From the NCBI GenBank assembly GCA_963674685.2, contig CAXXWT010000001.1, positions 124,001 to 188,000 of the forward strand: 64,000 bases of DNA, written 5' to 3'. The notes under the pieces are model-generated. The model saw only the letters and a program-made list of their open reading frames with translations. It was not told where the DNA came from and did not search any database. The stretch is from G963674685 sp963674685 (lineage in GTDB: Bacteria > Lernaellota > Lernaellaia > JACKCT01). The translations under genes and the position numbers were made by a program. Below are positions 1-8,550 of this stretch, piece after piece; position 1 is the stretch's first letter; every line of letters begins with the position of its first letter.

Positions 1-2
1 TC

Positions 3-167
3 GCGCAGCATCCTGCGTCGGCGGGGGCTTTGACTGGCGAGAATGAATCGTTTGGGAACGTTTTTCATAACCATTTTCTTTTTAAAGTGTCGAACTCCGC
101 AAAAGCCGATCCGGCAAACGAGGCGGATGTTAGCCTCTTCGACCGAGTGAATCAACTTTGGAAGTGA
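3..167 (+). CDS. C-terminal end of an unidentified protein (partial)
   Basis: A reading frame is open from the left edge of the window to a TGA at 165-167 and encodes 54 residues ending in DRVNQLWK. Its composition (balanced, with Asn, Phe, Asp and Lys, no Arg/Pro excess) looks like real coding sequence, whereas the other two plus-strand frames stop within 50 bases. I do not recognise the family and no domain can be named from so short a tail. The start lies outside the window. It could be a chance open frame, since 54 codons is not improbable. Confidence 0.4.
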   Translation, partial: AQHPASAGALTGENESFGNVFHNHFLFKVSNSAKADPANEADVSLFDRVNQLWK

Positions 168-445
168 ATTTTCAGATACTTCCCTGCACCCATTTCATGG
201 GTTTGGGATTATTAGAGCGCCCGTTTGATCTCCGGTGCATAATATTTTGTAAGGAAATACGCAGATTAAATGATCAATACCTATCGCCCTTTGCGGGATT
301 CATTTGAATCGTGGTTCACTTCGGCCTTGTCCACGCAGGAGAAACCACAAGATTCTTTCCCCTTGTCACTTGCTCCGGCTATTGATCTTGATCGGCTTCG
401 TAGGCATTTTCATCCTTCATCCTTCCTATTTCATCCCTTCATGTC

Positions 446-476
446 TTGACCCTTGCCGCCTTTTTGGTGCTATCTT
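446..476 (+). promoter_or_regulatory. Possible extended -10 promoter of uvrC giving a leaderless mRNA
   Basis: TTGACC at 446-451 and TATCTT at 471-476 are separated by 19 bases, and the -10 box is preceded by TG plus one base (468-470), an extended -10 arrangement that can offset poor spacing. The uvrC ATG at 483 is only six bases past the -10 box and has no Shine-Dalgarno sequence, so the transcript could begin at or next to the start codon. This is inference from sequence; the 19-base spacer is longer than usual. Confidence 0.35.
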
Positions 477-482
477 GACGCC

Positions 483-2318
483 ATGCTCAAGCCGAAGCTT
501 GTCGAAAAGCTGAAAATTGTTCCCGAATCACCCGGCGTATACCTGTGGAAAGATAAAAACGGCGTCGTCATTTACGTGGGCAAGGCGAAAGTCCTGCGCA
601 ACCGCGTGCGGAGCTATCAGGCCAGGCACAAGGATCTGAAAACGCGCGTTATGGTCGCCACCGCCGATCAGCTCGACTGGATGGTGACCGAGTCGGAAAA
701 AGCGGCTCTGATTCTGGAAAACACGCTGATAAAAAAATACAGGCCGCAGTTCAACATCGCGCTGCGCGACGACAAGAATTTTCTTTCCATCAAACTCACC
801 ATGAAGGACAAATATCCCCGACTGACGCTGGTGCGCAAGATTCTTCGCGACGGTTCGATTTATTATGGCCCTTACTCAAACGCTCGCGCGGCGAGAAACA
901 CACTCAACTACCTCAACAGGCACTTCAAGCTGCGGGAGTGCAACAACCGCCAGTTCAACGCGCGCACGCGCCCGTGCCTGAATTATCAGATCGGACGCAG
1001 CAGCGGGCCGTGCTGCGGCAAAATTTCCGAGCAGGATTACGGCCGCATCGTCAAGCAGGTGCGGATGTTCTTCGAGGGCAAGGGCGAGATGCTGATCCGT
1101 GAACTCGAAGAGGATATGGCCGCGGCCTCCGAGGATTTACGTTTTGAGGACGCAGCGCGGTTGCGGGATTTGATTTTCGACATGCGCAAAACCCTGGAGA
1201 AGCAGGAGTCGGAGAATCCCGACCAGGTGGACCGGGACGTTTTCGGTCTATACCGGGAAGGCGCGTCGGGATGCGTGCTGGCCATATTCATCCGGCAGGG
1301 AAAGACCATCGGCCAGCGATGCTTTCCTTTCACGAATCAGGAAGACGACGACGGCGATCTCATCGCGCAGGTCGCGCAGGCTTATTACGCCGCCGGCGCC
1401 GTCGTTCCCGAAGAAATCCTGTCCCCGCAAAGCTGGGGCGATATGGCCGACACGCTGGCGGACTGGCTCAACGATCTGCGCGGTGCGAAAGTCCGCCTGA
1501 TAACGCCGCAACGCGGAGACAAGGTGAAGCTGGTTGCGGTGGCGAATCAAAACGCGAAGCAGCAATTCGAGCAAAGGCGCGCGCGCCTGGCCGACGCCAG
1601 GGAGATTTTGACAGGCCTGCAAAGGAAGCTTCATCTGCCGAAAATTCCCATCGTCGTCGAGTGTTACGACATCAGCAACGTGCAGGGGCGAAGCGCCGTG
1701 GGCAGCCAGGTGACTTTCGTCGAAGGGCAGCCGGATAAAAACCGCTATCGCCGATACAGAATCCGCATCAAAGATACACCGGACGATTACGCCATGATGC
1801 GCGAGGTGCTGACCCGGCGCGTGAAAAGGGCAATCGAGGAAAATTACTGGCCGGACCTCATTCTCGTCGACGGCGGGCGGGGGCAGCTTTCCATCGCCCA
1901 GAGCGTTTTGCGCGAGCTTGGCGCCGAGCAGATACCGCTGGCGGCGATCACGAAGATCAAGGATCGGGAGCCGGACGACCGGGGGCCGGAGGATATGGCC
2001 TATCGACCGGGCAGAAAAAATCCCGTTACTTTCCGCAAAGGTTCGACGGAGCTTTTTTTCCTGCAGAGGATTCGGGATGAGGCGCATCGTTTCGCCATCG
2101 AATATCACCGCAAGCTGCGGTCCCAAAAGCAGATCCATAGCGTGCTGGACGACATCCCCGGCGTCGGTCCGGCCAAGCGCAAAGCCCTGATCAAACAGTT
2201 CGGATCCGTCAAGCGAATTCGCGAAGCCGACCTGAAGCAAATCGCCGACACGCCGGGATTCAGCCTTGCCCTGGCCGAGGCGGTGGCGCAGGTGTTGAAG
2301 GGGGGCGCCGATGCGTAG
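483..2318 (+). CDS. uvrC: UvrABC system protein C
   Basis: This is the 611-residue dual-incision subunit of nucleotide excision repair, which cuts the damaged strand on both sides of the UvrB-bound lesion. The N-terminus carries a GIY-YIG nuclease domain (GVYLWKDKNG, then VIYVGKAKVLRNRV, residues about 18-45). A UVR motif that contacts UvrB lies near residues 205-240 (EDLRFEDAARLRD). The RNase H-like second nuclease has CYDISNVQG near residue 393 and LVDGGRGQL near 460. Tandem helix-hairpin-helix motifs (IPGVGPAKRKAL) close the protein. The length is normal for UvrC. An in-frame ATG at 453 exists, but the conserved N-terminus MLKPKLVEKLK starts at 483. The gene overlaps comEC by 8 bp. Confidence 0.97.
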   Translation: MLKPKLVEKLKIVPESPGVYLWKDKNGVVIYVGKAKVLRNRVRSYQARHKDLKTRVMVATADQLDWMVTESEKAALILENTLIKKYRPQFNIALRDDKNFLSIKLTMKDKYPRLTLVRKILRDGSIYYGPYSNARAARNTLNYLNRHFKLRECNNRQFNARTRPCLNYQIGRSSGPCCGKISEQDYGRIVKQVRMFFEGKGEMLIRELEEDMAAASEDLRFEDAARLRDLIFDMRKTLEKQESENPDQVDRDVFGLYREGASGCVLAIFIRQGKTIGQRCFPFTNQEDDDGDLIAQVAQAYYAAGAVVPEEILSPQSWGDMADTLADWLNDLRGAKVRLITPQRGDKVKLVAVANQNAKQQFEQRRARLADAREILTGLQRKLHLPKIPIVVECYDISNVQGRSAVGSQVTFVEGQPDKNRYRRYRIRIKDTPDDYAMMREVLTRRVKRAIEENYWPDLILVDGGRGQLSIAQSVLRELGAEQIPLAAITKIKDREPDDRGPEDMAYRPGRKNPVTFRKGSTELFFLQRIRDEAHRFAIEYHRKLRSQKQIHSVLDDIPGVGPAKRKALIKQFGSVKRIREADLKQIADTPGFSLALAEAVAQVLKGGADA

Positions 2319-4767
2319 GCCGCTCATTCCCGTGGCGCTGATCATGGCCGCCGGCGTGGTTTTCGGGCGCTGCGTGGATGTGCGCGGGCAGATATTCTAT
2401 TTATGCGCCATTCTGATTCCCGCGGCTTACCTCATCGGAAGCAGGCTTTTGGAAAAGCGGCTGCCTCCGTATCTTTTCGTGGCGGCGGCGCTGGCCCTGT
2501 ACGGCGCGGTGTATTCATCCCACGCCGAATACGATGAGATTCCCGAAGGACACATTTTACATTACGCATCCCGCGAGAGCCTGGACGTCGAGGGCGTCGT
2601 CGTCTTGATGCCGGAACGAAAGGCCGATAAATTTTCCATGCATTTTCGCGCGGAGAAAATTTACCTGGCCGCCGGCGCGTTCATTCCCGTTAAAGGAAAA
2701 ATACTTTTAAGCGTTCCCCTCGATGAGATGGGATTGCGTTACGGGGACAGGCTCAGGTTTTCCACGCGGATTCGCCGAATTGTTCCCTTCGGAAATCCGG
2801 GGGCTTTTCGCGTGGACCGGTATTATCGATACCGGGGCGTCGAGGCGATGGCGAGCGTCAATTCGCGGTCGGATCTGAAGATTGTCGGCCGGGGAGCAGG
2901 CTGGGCTTTTTGGCGGATCACGGGATCGATTCGATCCGCTTTGCGCGCTCGGCTCGATGCGCAGCTTATCTCCCCGCAACGCGAAATCGTCGCCGCGCTA
3001 TTGATCGGAGAATCCGGCTCCGTGCCGAAGCCGATTCGCAATATCTTTCGCGACGCCGGGGTCGCTCATTTGCTGGCGATTTCCGGATTGCACATGGGCG
3101 TCATCGCCTCGGCAGTGTTTGTCATTGTCTTTTTTATGTTGAGGCGATTTCCGCGCCTGCTGCTGGCAACCAACGCGATGAAGCTTTCAGCGGCGATCTC
3201 GCTGCTGCCCACGGCGGCTTTCTGCCTGCTGGCCGGCGCCACGTTCTCCGCCGTGCGCGCATCGGTGATGATCGGAGTTTTACTTTTCGCGATTATCACG
3301 GACCGCCATAGAGATGTTCTTTCCGCCGTGGCCCTGGCGGCGCTGCTGATCATGATCGCGCGACCGGTCAGCCTTTTCGACGTGGGTTTTCAGTTATCCT
3401 TCGCCGCCGTGACCGCCATCATTCTGGCCGTGCCGCGATGCATCGCTTGGCGCCGTACGAAAAGGGCGGAGGACCCGATTTCCGAAGCCTTCCCGACGAT
3501 GAAGATGAAGGCGACGGACTGGCTGATCGTCGCCGCGGCGACGCCCCTGGCCGCGGGAATCGCTACGGCGCCTATCAGCGCGTGGCATTTCAACGGACTT
3601 TCGCTGTTCGGGCTCATATCCAACGTCTTTCTCGTGCCTCTGTATTCCATGTTCATCATCCCGGCATCGATCCTTGGGGCGTTTTTGATGCCTCTTTCCA
3701 TAGGACTGTCGCAGATCGTTTTGGACGCGGACGTGTACGCCATCAACACGGGCTTTCATCTGGCGCAATTGATCGCGGCGATTCCCGGCTCCTATGTCCG
3801 CGTCGGCACGCCGAGCTTTTTGGAAATCGCCGCCGTGTACGGCCTGATTTTTTCCGTGCTTCATTGGAAACGCCGCATCGCCGCGCGCGCCGCTTCCGCG
3901 GTATGCGTTCTAATCCTGATCGTCGCGCCCGCCGCGTATCGCATCGCGGATTGGACCAACAATGACTTGCGCTTCACGCTGATCGACGTGGGCCAGGGAT
4001 TGAGTCAACTCATCGAAATTCCCGGCGGAGAAAAAATTCTCGTCGACGGCGGGGGCTTCGCCGGTTCGAGTTTCGACATCGGCGAAAATGCTCTGGCGCC
4101 GTTTTTGTGGAAAAAAAGAATCAAAAGCATCGACATAATCGTAAACACGCACCCGCATCCGGATCATTATCTGGGCCTCGATTTTATCGTGGAACATTTC
4201 GGTGTTCGTGAGATGTGGATCAGCGGACAAAAGAAACACGCGCCGGCGCAGTACAAGGAAATCATCGCGAAGGCGAAAGGCAAAAGTATTGTCGTAAAGG
4301 TTCTGGACGATGAGACCGAGGAGCGGGCAATCGGTTCGGCGGTTCTCGAAGTATTGTGGCCGCCGAAAACCGCCTATGACAATGACAGTTTCACGCTGAA
4401 CGACGCATCGATTGTCCTGCGCCTGGGTTTCGGGGAAAAGACATTTCTCTTAAGCGCGGATATCGAGGAAAAAGCGGAAAAAGCGCTTTCGGAGCAAACG
4501 GATTTGAGCGCCGACGTCCTGGTGGCGGGACATCACGGCGGGAAAACAAGTTCAACGCCTGAGTTCGTCAAGGCGGCGCATCCACGTTACGCGCTGATCC
4601 CCGTGGGCCGGCAAAACCGCTACGGGCACCCGGACGAAAAGGTCCTGGCGCGCCTGCGCTCATCCCGCGCGATGATTTATCGCACCGATGAAGACGGGCA
4701 GGTGAAATGCACGACCGACGGCGTCGACCTGAAATGCGAACCGTTCTGGAAGGAGAAACATCAATGA
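2311..4767 (+). CDS. comEC: ComEC/Rec2-family DNA internalisation protein
   Basis: This 818-residue inner-membrane protein belongs to the ComEC/Rec2 family, which forms the channel for single-stranded DNA during natural transformation. The N-terminal part has two membrane helices and a DUF4131-type OB-like segment. The central Competence domain is recognisable by DAGVAHLLAISGLHMGVI near residues 248-265 and many further membrane helices. The C-terminal third is a metallo-beta-lactamase-like domain with a DVGQGLSQLI strand, THPHPDHYLGLDF near residue 612, and AGHHGGKTS near 736. All three expected parts are present, so the gene looks intact. It starts inside the uvrC stop region and its own stop overlaps the next ATG (ATGA), indicating translational coupling. 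Confidence 0.93.
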   Translation: MRRPLIPVALIMAAGVVFGRCVDVRGQIFYLCAILIPAAYLIGSRLLEKRLPPYLFVAAALALYGAVYSSHAEYDEIPEGHILHYASRESLDVEGVVVLMPERKADKFSMHFRAEKIYLAAGAFIPVKGKILLSVPLDEMGLRYGDRLRFSTRIRRIVPFGNPGAFRVDRYYRYRGVEAMASVNSRSDLKIVGRGAGWAFWRITGSIRSALRARLDAQLISPQREIVAALLIGESGSVPKPIRNIFRDAGVAHLLAISGLHMGVIASAVFVIVFFMLRRFPRLLLATNAMKLSAAISLLPTAAFCLLAGATFSAVRASVMIGVLLFAIITDRHRDVLSAVALAALLIMIARPVSLFDVGFQLSFAAVTAIILAVPRCIAWRRTKRAEDPISEAFPTMKMKATDWLIVAAATPLAAGIATAPISAWHFNGLSLFGLISNVFLVPLYSMFIIPASILGAFLMPLSIGLSQIVLDADVYAINTGFHLAQLIAAIPGSYVRVGTPSFLEIAAVYGLIFSVLHWKRRIAARAASAVCVLILIVAPAAYRIADWTNNDLRFTLIDVGQGLSQLIEIPGGEKILVDGGGFAGSSFDIGENALAPFLWKKRIKSIDIIVNTHPHPDHYLGLDFIVEHFGVREMWISGQKKHAPAQYKEIIAKAKGKSIVVKVLDDETEERAIGSAVLEVLWPPKTAYDNDSFTLNDASIVLRLGFGEKTFLLSADIEEKAEKALSEQTDLSADVLVAGHHGGKTSSTPEFVKAAHPRYALIPVGRQNRYGHPDEKVLARLRSSRAMIYRTDEDGQVKCTTDGVDLKCEPFWKEKHQ

Positions 4768-5795
4768 AAGCCATTCGCATGCACGAACACGGCGGGCCGG
4801 ATGTTGTTCGCCTGGACGATGCGCCGGAACCGGGATTGCCCGGCCCTGGTGAAATCAAGGTTAACGTCCGCGCCATGGCGCTGAATCACATGGACGTCTG
4901 GGTGCGCGACGGCCTTCCGGGGATCGTGCAGGAAATGCCCTTCATCATGGGTTGCGACGCCGCCGGCGACGTTTACGAAATCGGCGAGGGCGTAGAGGAT
5001 ATCGCCGTGGGAGACCGCGTGGTTTTAACGCCCATGGTTTTTTGTGGAAAATGCCCGGCTTGCCTGCGTGGCGAGCAGAGCATGTGCCGTAGTTTTGCGA
5101 TGCGCGGCGAGCACGTTAACGGCCACTTCGCCGAACAGGTCGTGGTCAAATCCTGGGCCGCGCGCAAACTCACCGAAAACGTCACCCTGGAAAACGCGGC
5201 GGCATTTTGCCTGACGCACCTGACCGCGTGGCGGATGCTTATGACCAAGGCGAAGCTGCTGCCCGGCGAGACGGTTTTGATTCACGGCATCGGCGGCGGC
5301 GTGGCCATGGCGGCGCTTGGCATATGCCATCTCGTGGGCGCTATAGCCATCGTGACGTCGAGCGAGGACTGGAAGCTCGACAAGGCCAAGTCCATGGGCG
5401 CGGCGGCGGGCTTCAATTACAAAACGCAAAACGTGGCCAAGGAAGTCTACAAATTCACCGGGAAAAAAGGCGTGGATGTCGTCGTCGATTCGGTTTCGGG
5501 ACCGGCCTATCACATCGGCGTGAAAACAGCGCGGCCCGGCGGGCGCATCGTCGTGTGCGGCACGACCGGCGGCGCCGATCCTTCCGCGGATCTGGCCCGC
5601 GTGTTCTGGAAACAGCTCCGGATTTTCGGAAGCACCATGGGCAACATGACCGAATTCAGCCAGGTTGTCGAACTGCTCAACGCGGGCAAACTTTCTCCCG
5701 TCGTGGATCGCATCTATCGCGCCCAGCAGGTCAAAGACGCGCACGAGTATCTGACAAGCGCGCAGCAATTCGGCAAGGTGGTTCTGACGTTTTAA
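4764..5795 (+). CDS. Zinc-containing medium-chain dehydrogenase/quinone reductase family protein
   Basis: A 343-residue NAD(P)H-dependent oxidoreductase of the medium-chain dehydrogenase superfamily. The N-terminal GroES-like domain contains the four-Cys structural zinc lobe CGKCPACLRGEQSMC (Cys about 94, 97, 100, 108). The Rossmann fold shows GIGGGVAMAALG near residue 175. Where classic alcohol dehydrogenases have a GHE catalytic-zinc motif this protein has MGCDAAGDV, as in quinone reductase-like members, so whether it binds catalytic zinc is doubtful. The start at 4764 has AAGGAG at 4750-4755 and overlaps the comEC stop; an upstream in-frame ATG at 4707 lies wholly within comEC. The substrate cannot be deduced. 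Confidence 0.88.
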   Translation: MKAIRMHEHGGPDVVRLDDAPEPGLPGPGEIKVNVRAMALNHMDVWVRDGLPGIVQEMPFIMGCDAAGDVYEIGEGVEDIAVGDRVVLTPMVFCGKCPACLRGEQSMCRSFAMRGEHVNGHFAEQVVVKSWAARKLTENVTLENAAAFCLTHLTAWRMLMTKAKLLPGETVLIHGIGGGVAMAALGICHLVGAIAIVTSSEDWKLDKAKSMGAAAGFNYKTQNVAKEVYKFTGKKGVDVVVDSVSGPAYHIGVKTARPGGRIVVCGTTGGADPSADLARVFWKQLRIFGSTMGNMTEFSQVVELLNAGKLSPVVDRIYRAQQVKDAHEYLTSAQQFGKVVLTF

Positions 5796-5816
5796 TGTGA
5801 CCGGAGTGCTTAATTC

Positions 5817-6944
5817 CTAAACACACGACTCAATCAATTCCTTGAATCGATCAAAAAGATATACCGAATCGTGCGGGCCGGGGGAGGCCTCCGGGTGGTA
5901 CTGCACGGAAAAAAGTGGCAACTCGCGGTGGGCCATGCCTTCGTTGGTGTCGTCGTTGAGATTGTAATGCGTGGGAACGATCTGGTCCTCGATGGATTGC
6001 AGGTCGACGGCGAAGTTGTGGTTTTGCGATGTAATTTCCACGCGCCCCGTGGCCATGTCCTTCACGGGCTGGTTGGCGCCGTGGTGCCCGAATTTGAGCT
6101 TGTACGTTTTCGCGCCCAGCGCCAGGCCGAGAATCTGGTGCCCCAGGCATATGCCGAAGATGGGCTTTTTGCCGATCAGTTTTTTCACCGTTTCCACGGC
6201 GTAAGAAACGGGCTCCGGATCGCCGGGGCCGTTGGATAAAAAGACGCCGTCGGGCTCCATGGCCAGGATGTCTTCCGCCGATGTGCTTGCGGGTACGACT
6301 TTAACGTTAAAACCCGCGTCGGCCAGCAGGCGGAGGATGTTTTGCTTCACGCCGAAATCCATGGCGACGATATTTTTCGCGTCGGTGCGATTGCTGAAAT
6401 CCACGTAGCCCGAATCAAGCCGCCAGGTTCCCTGCCTCCAGTCGTAAGGCTTTTCGCAGGTCACCTCGCGCACCAAATCGCGGCCCGTCATGGGAGGGTG
6501 CTTTTTCAGCTTATTCACGAGATCGGCGGGATTTTCGCCGGCCGCGGCGATGATTCCGGCCATGGAGCCGTTTTCGCGCAGGTGTTTGGTCAGCGCCCGC
6601 GTGTCCAGTTCGCAGATGCCGGGGACGCCCGCTTCTTCAAGGTATAGCTCCAACGTCTGCTTGACGCGCCAGGAAGAGGGGATGAGGCTGCGTGATCGGA
6701 TAATGAATCCGCCGGCGAAAACACGGCGGCTTTCCACGTCTTCGAAATTGACGCCCGTATTGCCGATGAGCGGATAGGTCATGCAGATCATCTGCCCGGC
6801 GTAGGACGGATCGGTCAGGATTTCCTGATAGCCGCTCATGCTGGTGTTGAAAACGACTTCGCCGATCGCTTCGCCGGCGGCGCCGAAGCGCTCTCCCGCG
6901 AACACGCGACCGTCTTCCAGGACGAGTTGCGCCTTATCGGCCAT
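5817..6944 (-). CDS. carA: Carbamoyl-phosphate synthase small subunit
   Basis: This 375-residue glutamine amidotransferase subunit hydrolyses glutamine and passes ammonia to CarB for carbamoyl phosphate synthesis, feeding pyrimidine and arginine pathways. The N-terminal CPSase small-chain domain reads LEDGRVFAGERFG and MSGYQEILTDPSYAGQ. The C-terminal class I GATase domain has the nucleophile in GICLGHQILGLALG (Cys near 265) and HPEASPGPHD near 350, giving the full Cys-His-Glu triad. GGGAG lies just upstream of the ATG. The gene converges with the preceding oxidoreductase, and carB is not in this window. Confidence 0.97.
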   Translation of the reverse strand: MADKAQLVLEDGRVFAGERFGAAGEAIGEVVFNTSMSGYQEILTDPSYAGQMICMTYPLIGNTGVNFEDVESRRVFAGGFIIRSRSLIPSSWRVKQTLELYLEEAGVPGICELDTRALTKHLRENGSMAGIIAAAGENPADLVNKLKKHPPMTGRDLVREVTCEKPYDWRQGTWRLDSGYVDFSNRTDAKNIVAMDFGVKQNILRLLADAGFNVKVVPASTSAEDILAMEPDGVFLSNGPGDPEPVSYAVETVKKLIGKKPIFGICLGHQILGLALGAKTYKLKFGHHGANQPVKDMATGRVEITSQNHNFAVDLQSIEDQIVPTHYNLNDDTNEGMAHRELPLFSVQYHPEASPGPHDSVYLFDRFKELIESCV

Positions 6945-7012
6945 TGAATCTCCCGGGGAAAAAGACTGCTGATTTCCTCAAGCGCGCACAATAGAAAGGG
7001 CGGACCGGGCTG

Positions 7013-7214
7013 TCAAGAAGAAAGGGGAAAGGGGCAAGGGGCAATAGATTATCCAAATTCGGAATTCGGAATTCGGATTGCGGAATGAGCATGCTGAAAG
7101 TGGTGGACAGTGATCAACATCTTGGATTCAATACAAGGTCGGTAAGGCAGACGCCGGACTGTTTTTTCTTCGTCTTTCTTCTTTCCCCTTTCTCCTTTCC
7201 CCTTTCTCCTTTTA
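7013..7214 (+). repeat. Inverted simple-sequence tracts flanking an unexplained spacer
   Basis: A purine tract built of GAAAGGGG units (7017-7045) is the near-complement of a pyrimidine tract of CTTTCCCC/CTTTCTCC units at 7180-7214. Between them lie tandem ATTCGGA units at about 7055-7085 and no convincing gene. The two tracts could form a long imperfect stem downstream of the truncated FRG gene or upstream of carA. No function can be assigned. Confidence 0.5.
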
Positions 7215-7220
7215 CTGGTT

Positions 7221-7826
7221 TCAGCAGCGCGGCAGATAATGGCGACGCAGCCAGGAGGCCAGGCCGTCGAGTCCGGGAAAGAGAGTTCTTTCGGTAATAT
7301 TCGCCTGGTCGAGTTTGTCACGAATTTCCCATTTCAACTCTTTGGGGATGATCAGGCGGCGAAAGAGATGGGGATGTTTGACAAGCCAGTCGTCAATTGT
7401 CGTTTTCAGACCGGACATGACCGAGAAAAGGGCGAATTGATTGACGATTCTGTCGTCCATCGAAGGGGGTTCGAAGAAGAGAATGTTGTTTTTCGTACTC
7501 AGGTCATCGAACTTACGAACATTGGGTACAGCCGTTTCCAGCATGCTGATGGTGAACGCGTTGGCTCTGACTTCCTCGAGTTTATCGAGCAATTGCGGCG
7601 GGAGCATTTGGTTCGTCCTGACGAAATCCACCTGCCAGATAACTCCGTCCTTGTTGTATCTTTCAGGATCCGCCGTGGCGAAATGCGCGGCGACAAACGG
7701 GAAATAGGTCCAGTCCAGCAGTCGGGTCGGAAGTCCGTGATGCTGCGCGATGGTCATCCATCTCCAGTCGGAATAATTCCCGCTGTTGCCGTCAAGTTGG
7801 GCGTATTTTTCGATTTTGCGTTTCAT
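7221..7826 (-). CDS. FRG domain protein, probably N-terminally truncated
   Basis: The 201-residue product matches the core of the FRG domain, with the hallmark DWRWMTIAQHHGLPTRLLDW near residues 20-40 followed by PFVAAHFATADPE. FRG domains normally begin with a W/F-R-G element 60 or more residues before this segment. Here the frame upstream of ATG 7826 remains open for only about a dozen codons before a TAG, and no alternative start is present, so the signature N-terminus is missing. This looks like a 5'-truncated gene or pseudogene. FRG proteins have no settled function, though many occur in accessory DNA. It diverges from the TetR gene to its right. Confidence 0.6.
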   Translation of the reverse strand: MKRKIEKYAQLDGNSGNYSDWRWMTIAQHHGLPTRLLDWTYFPFVAAHFATADPERYNKDGVIWQVDFVRTNQMLPPQLLDKLEEVRANAFTISMLETAVPNVRKFDDLSTKNNILFFEPPSMDDRIVNQFALFSVMSGLKTTIDDWLVKHPHLFRRLIIPKELKWEIRDKLDQANITERTLFPGLDGLASWLRRHYLPRC

Positions 7827-7891
7827 GACCGAGAAGATGTCACTGCCGGTTTCACATGTCGACTATTTTGAGCAGATCGTTATATGCGAGC

Positions 7892-7940
7892 TTGACAAGC
7901 CCATTTAATGAGGGTATGACCAAATGACTGTTCTGGTCAT
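7892..7940 (+). promoter_or_regulatory. Promoter and inverted-repeat operator of the tetR-efflux operon
   Basis: TTGACA at 7892-7897 and TATGAC at 7915-7920 are separated by exactly 17 bases, a good sigma-70 promoter. The -10 box overlaps an inverted repeat, ATGACCA (7916-7922) and TGGTCAT (7934-7940), with perfect 7-bp arms around an 11-base spacer. TetR-family repressors bind such palindromes, so the downstream regulator at 7961 probably represses its own operon here. The repeat is seen; the binding is inference. Confidence 0.7.
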
Positions 7941-7960
7941 CTCGTCAGAATGAGGGGGAA

Positions 7961-8542
7961 ATGGCCGAAAAAAGCGATAAAAGAGAATTGATCATCGACG
8001 CCGCGGCGCCGTTTTTCGCCCGTTACGGAATTAAAAAGACCACCGTAGACGAGATCGCGCAGGCCGCCGGCATGGGCAAAGGCACGATCTACCTGCATTT
8101 CAAAAGCAAGGAAGAGTTATTCGAAGCCCTGGTCCGAAGGCATGCCAATAGGTTTTTGGAAAAAGCTTCCAAGGTGTTGCATGAGGATATCCCGGTGGAG
8201 GAGATGCTCCGGAAGTTCATCCTCCTGCGCATCGGTAATTTTGAGGAAACGGCCAGGGAATACAACGTGTCCGTGGAATCCGTCGAGGAATTGCGACGGG
8301 AAGCCGAAGGAATGATTCGGGACGTTCTTGAACAGGAGGGCGAACTGCTTGCATCGATTCTCAAATTGGGCGTTGGGCGCGACGAAATGATCGTCGACGA
8401 CATCCCGGTGGTCGTTTTAGCCATGCAGGCTGCCGTTAAAGCCCTGGATATGCCCTGGGTCATCCGGGGCCGGACTCTTGATTACAAGAAGAAGGCGGAC
8501 ATTCTCGTCGGCCTTTTTATCAACGGATTAAAGAAAAAATAG
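7961..8542 (+). CDS. TetR/AcrR family transcriptional regulator of the efflux operon
   Basis: A 193-residue one-component repressor. Residues 8-55 form the TetR helix-turn-helix domain (IIDAAAPFFARYGIKKTTVD, then EIAQAAGMGKGTIYLHFKSK), and the remaining helical region would be the ligand pocket, which is too variable to predict a ligand. A GAGGGGG ribosome site precedes the ATG. The gene is followed after 8 bp by the outer-membrane factor, so regulator and pump form one transcription unit, consistent with ligand-induced autoregulation through the palindrome at 7916-7940. Confidence 0.92.
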   Translation: MAEKSDKRELIIDAAAPFFARYGIKKTTVDEIAQAAGMGKGTIYLHFKSKEELFEALVRRHANRFLEKASKVLHEDIPVEEMLRKFILLRIGNFEETAREYNVSVESVEELRREAEGMIRDVLEQEGELLASILKLGVGRDEMIVDDIPVVVLAMQAAVKALDMPWVIRGRTLDYKKKADILVGLFINGLKKK

Positions 8543-8550
8543 GAGAAGCC

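Noticed and set aside
1248..2345. 365-codon minus-strand frame within uvrC
   Set aside because: It is fully antisense to UvrC and has no recognisable domain.
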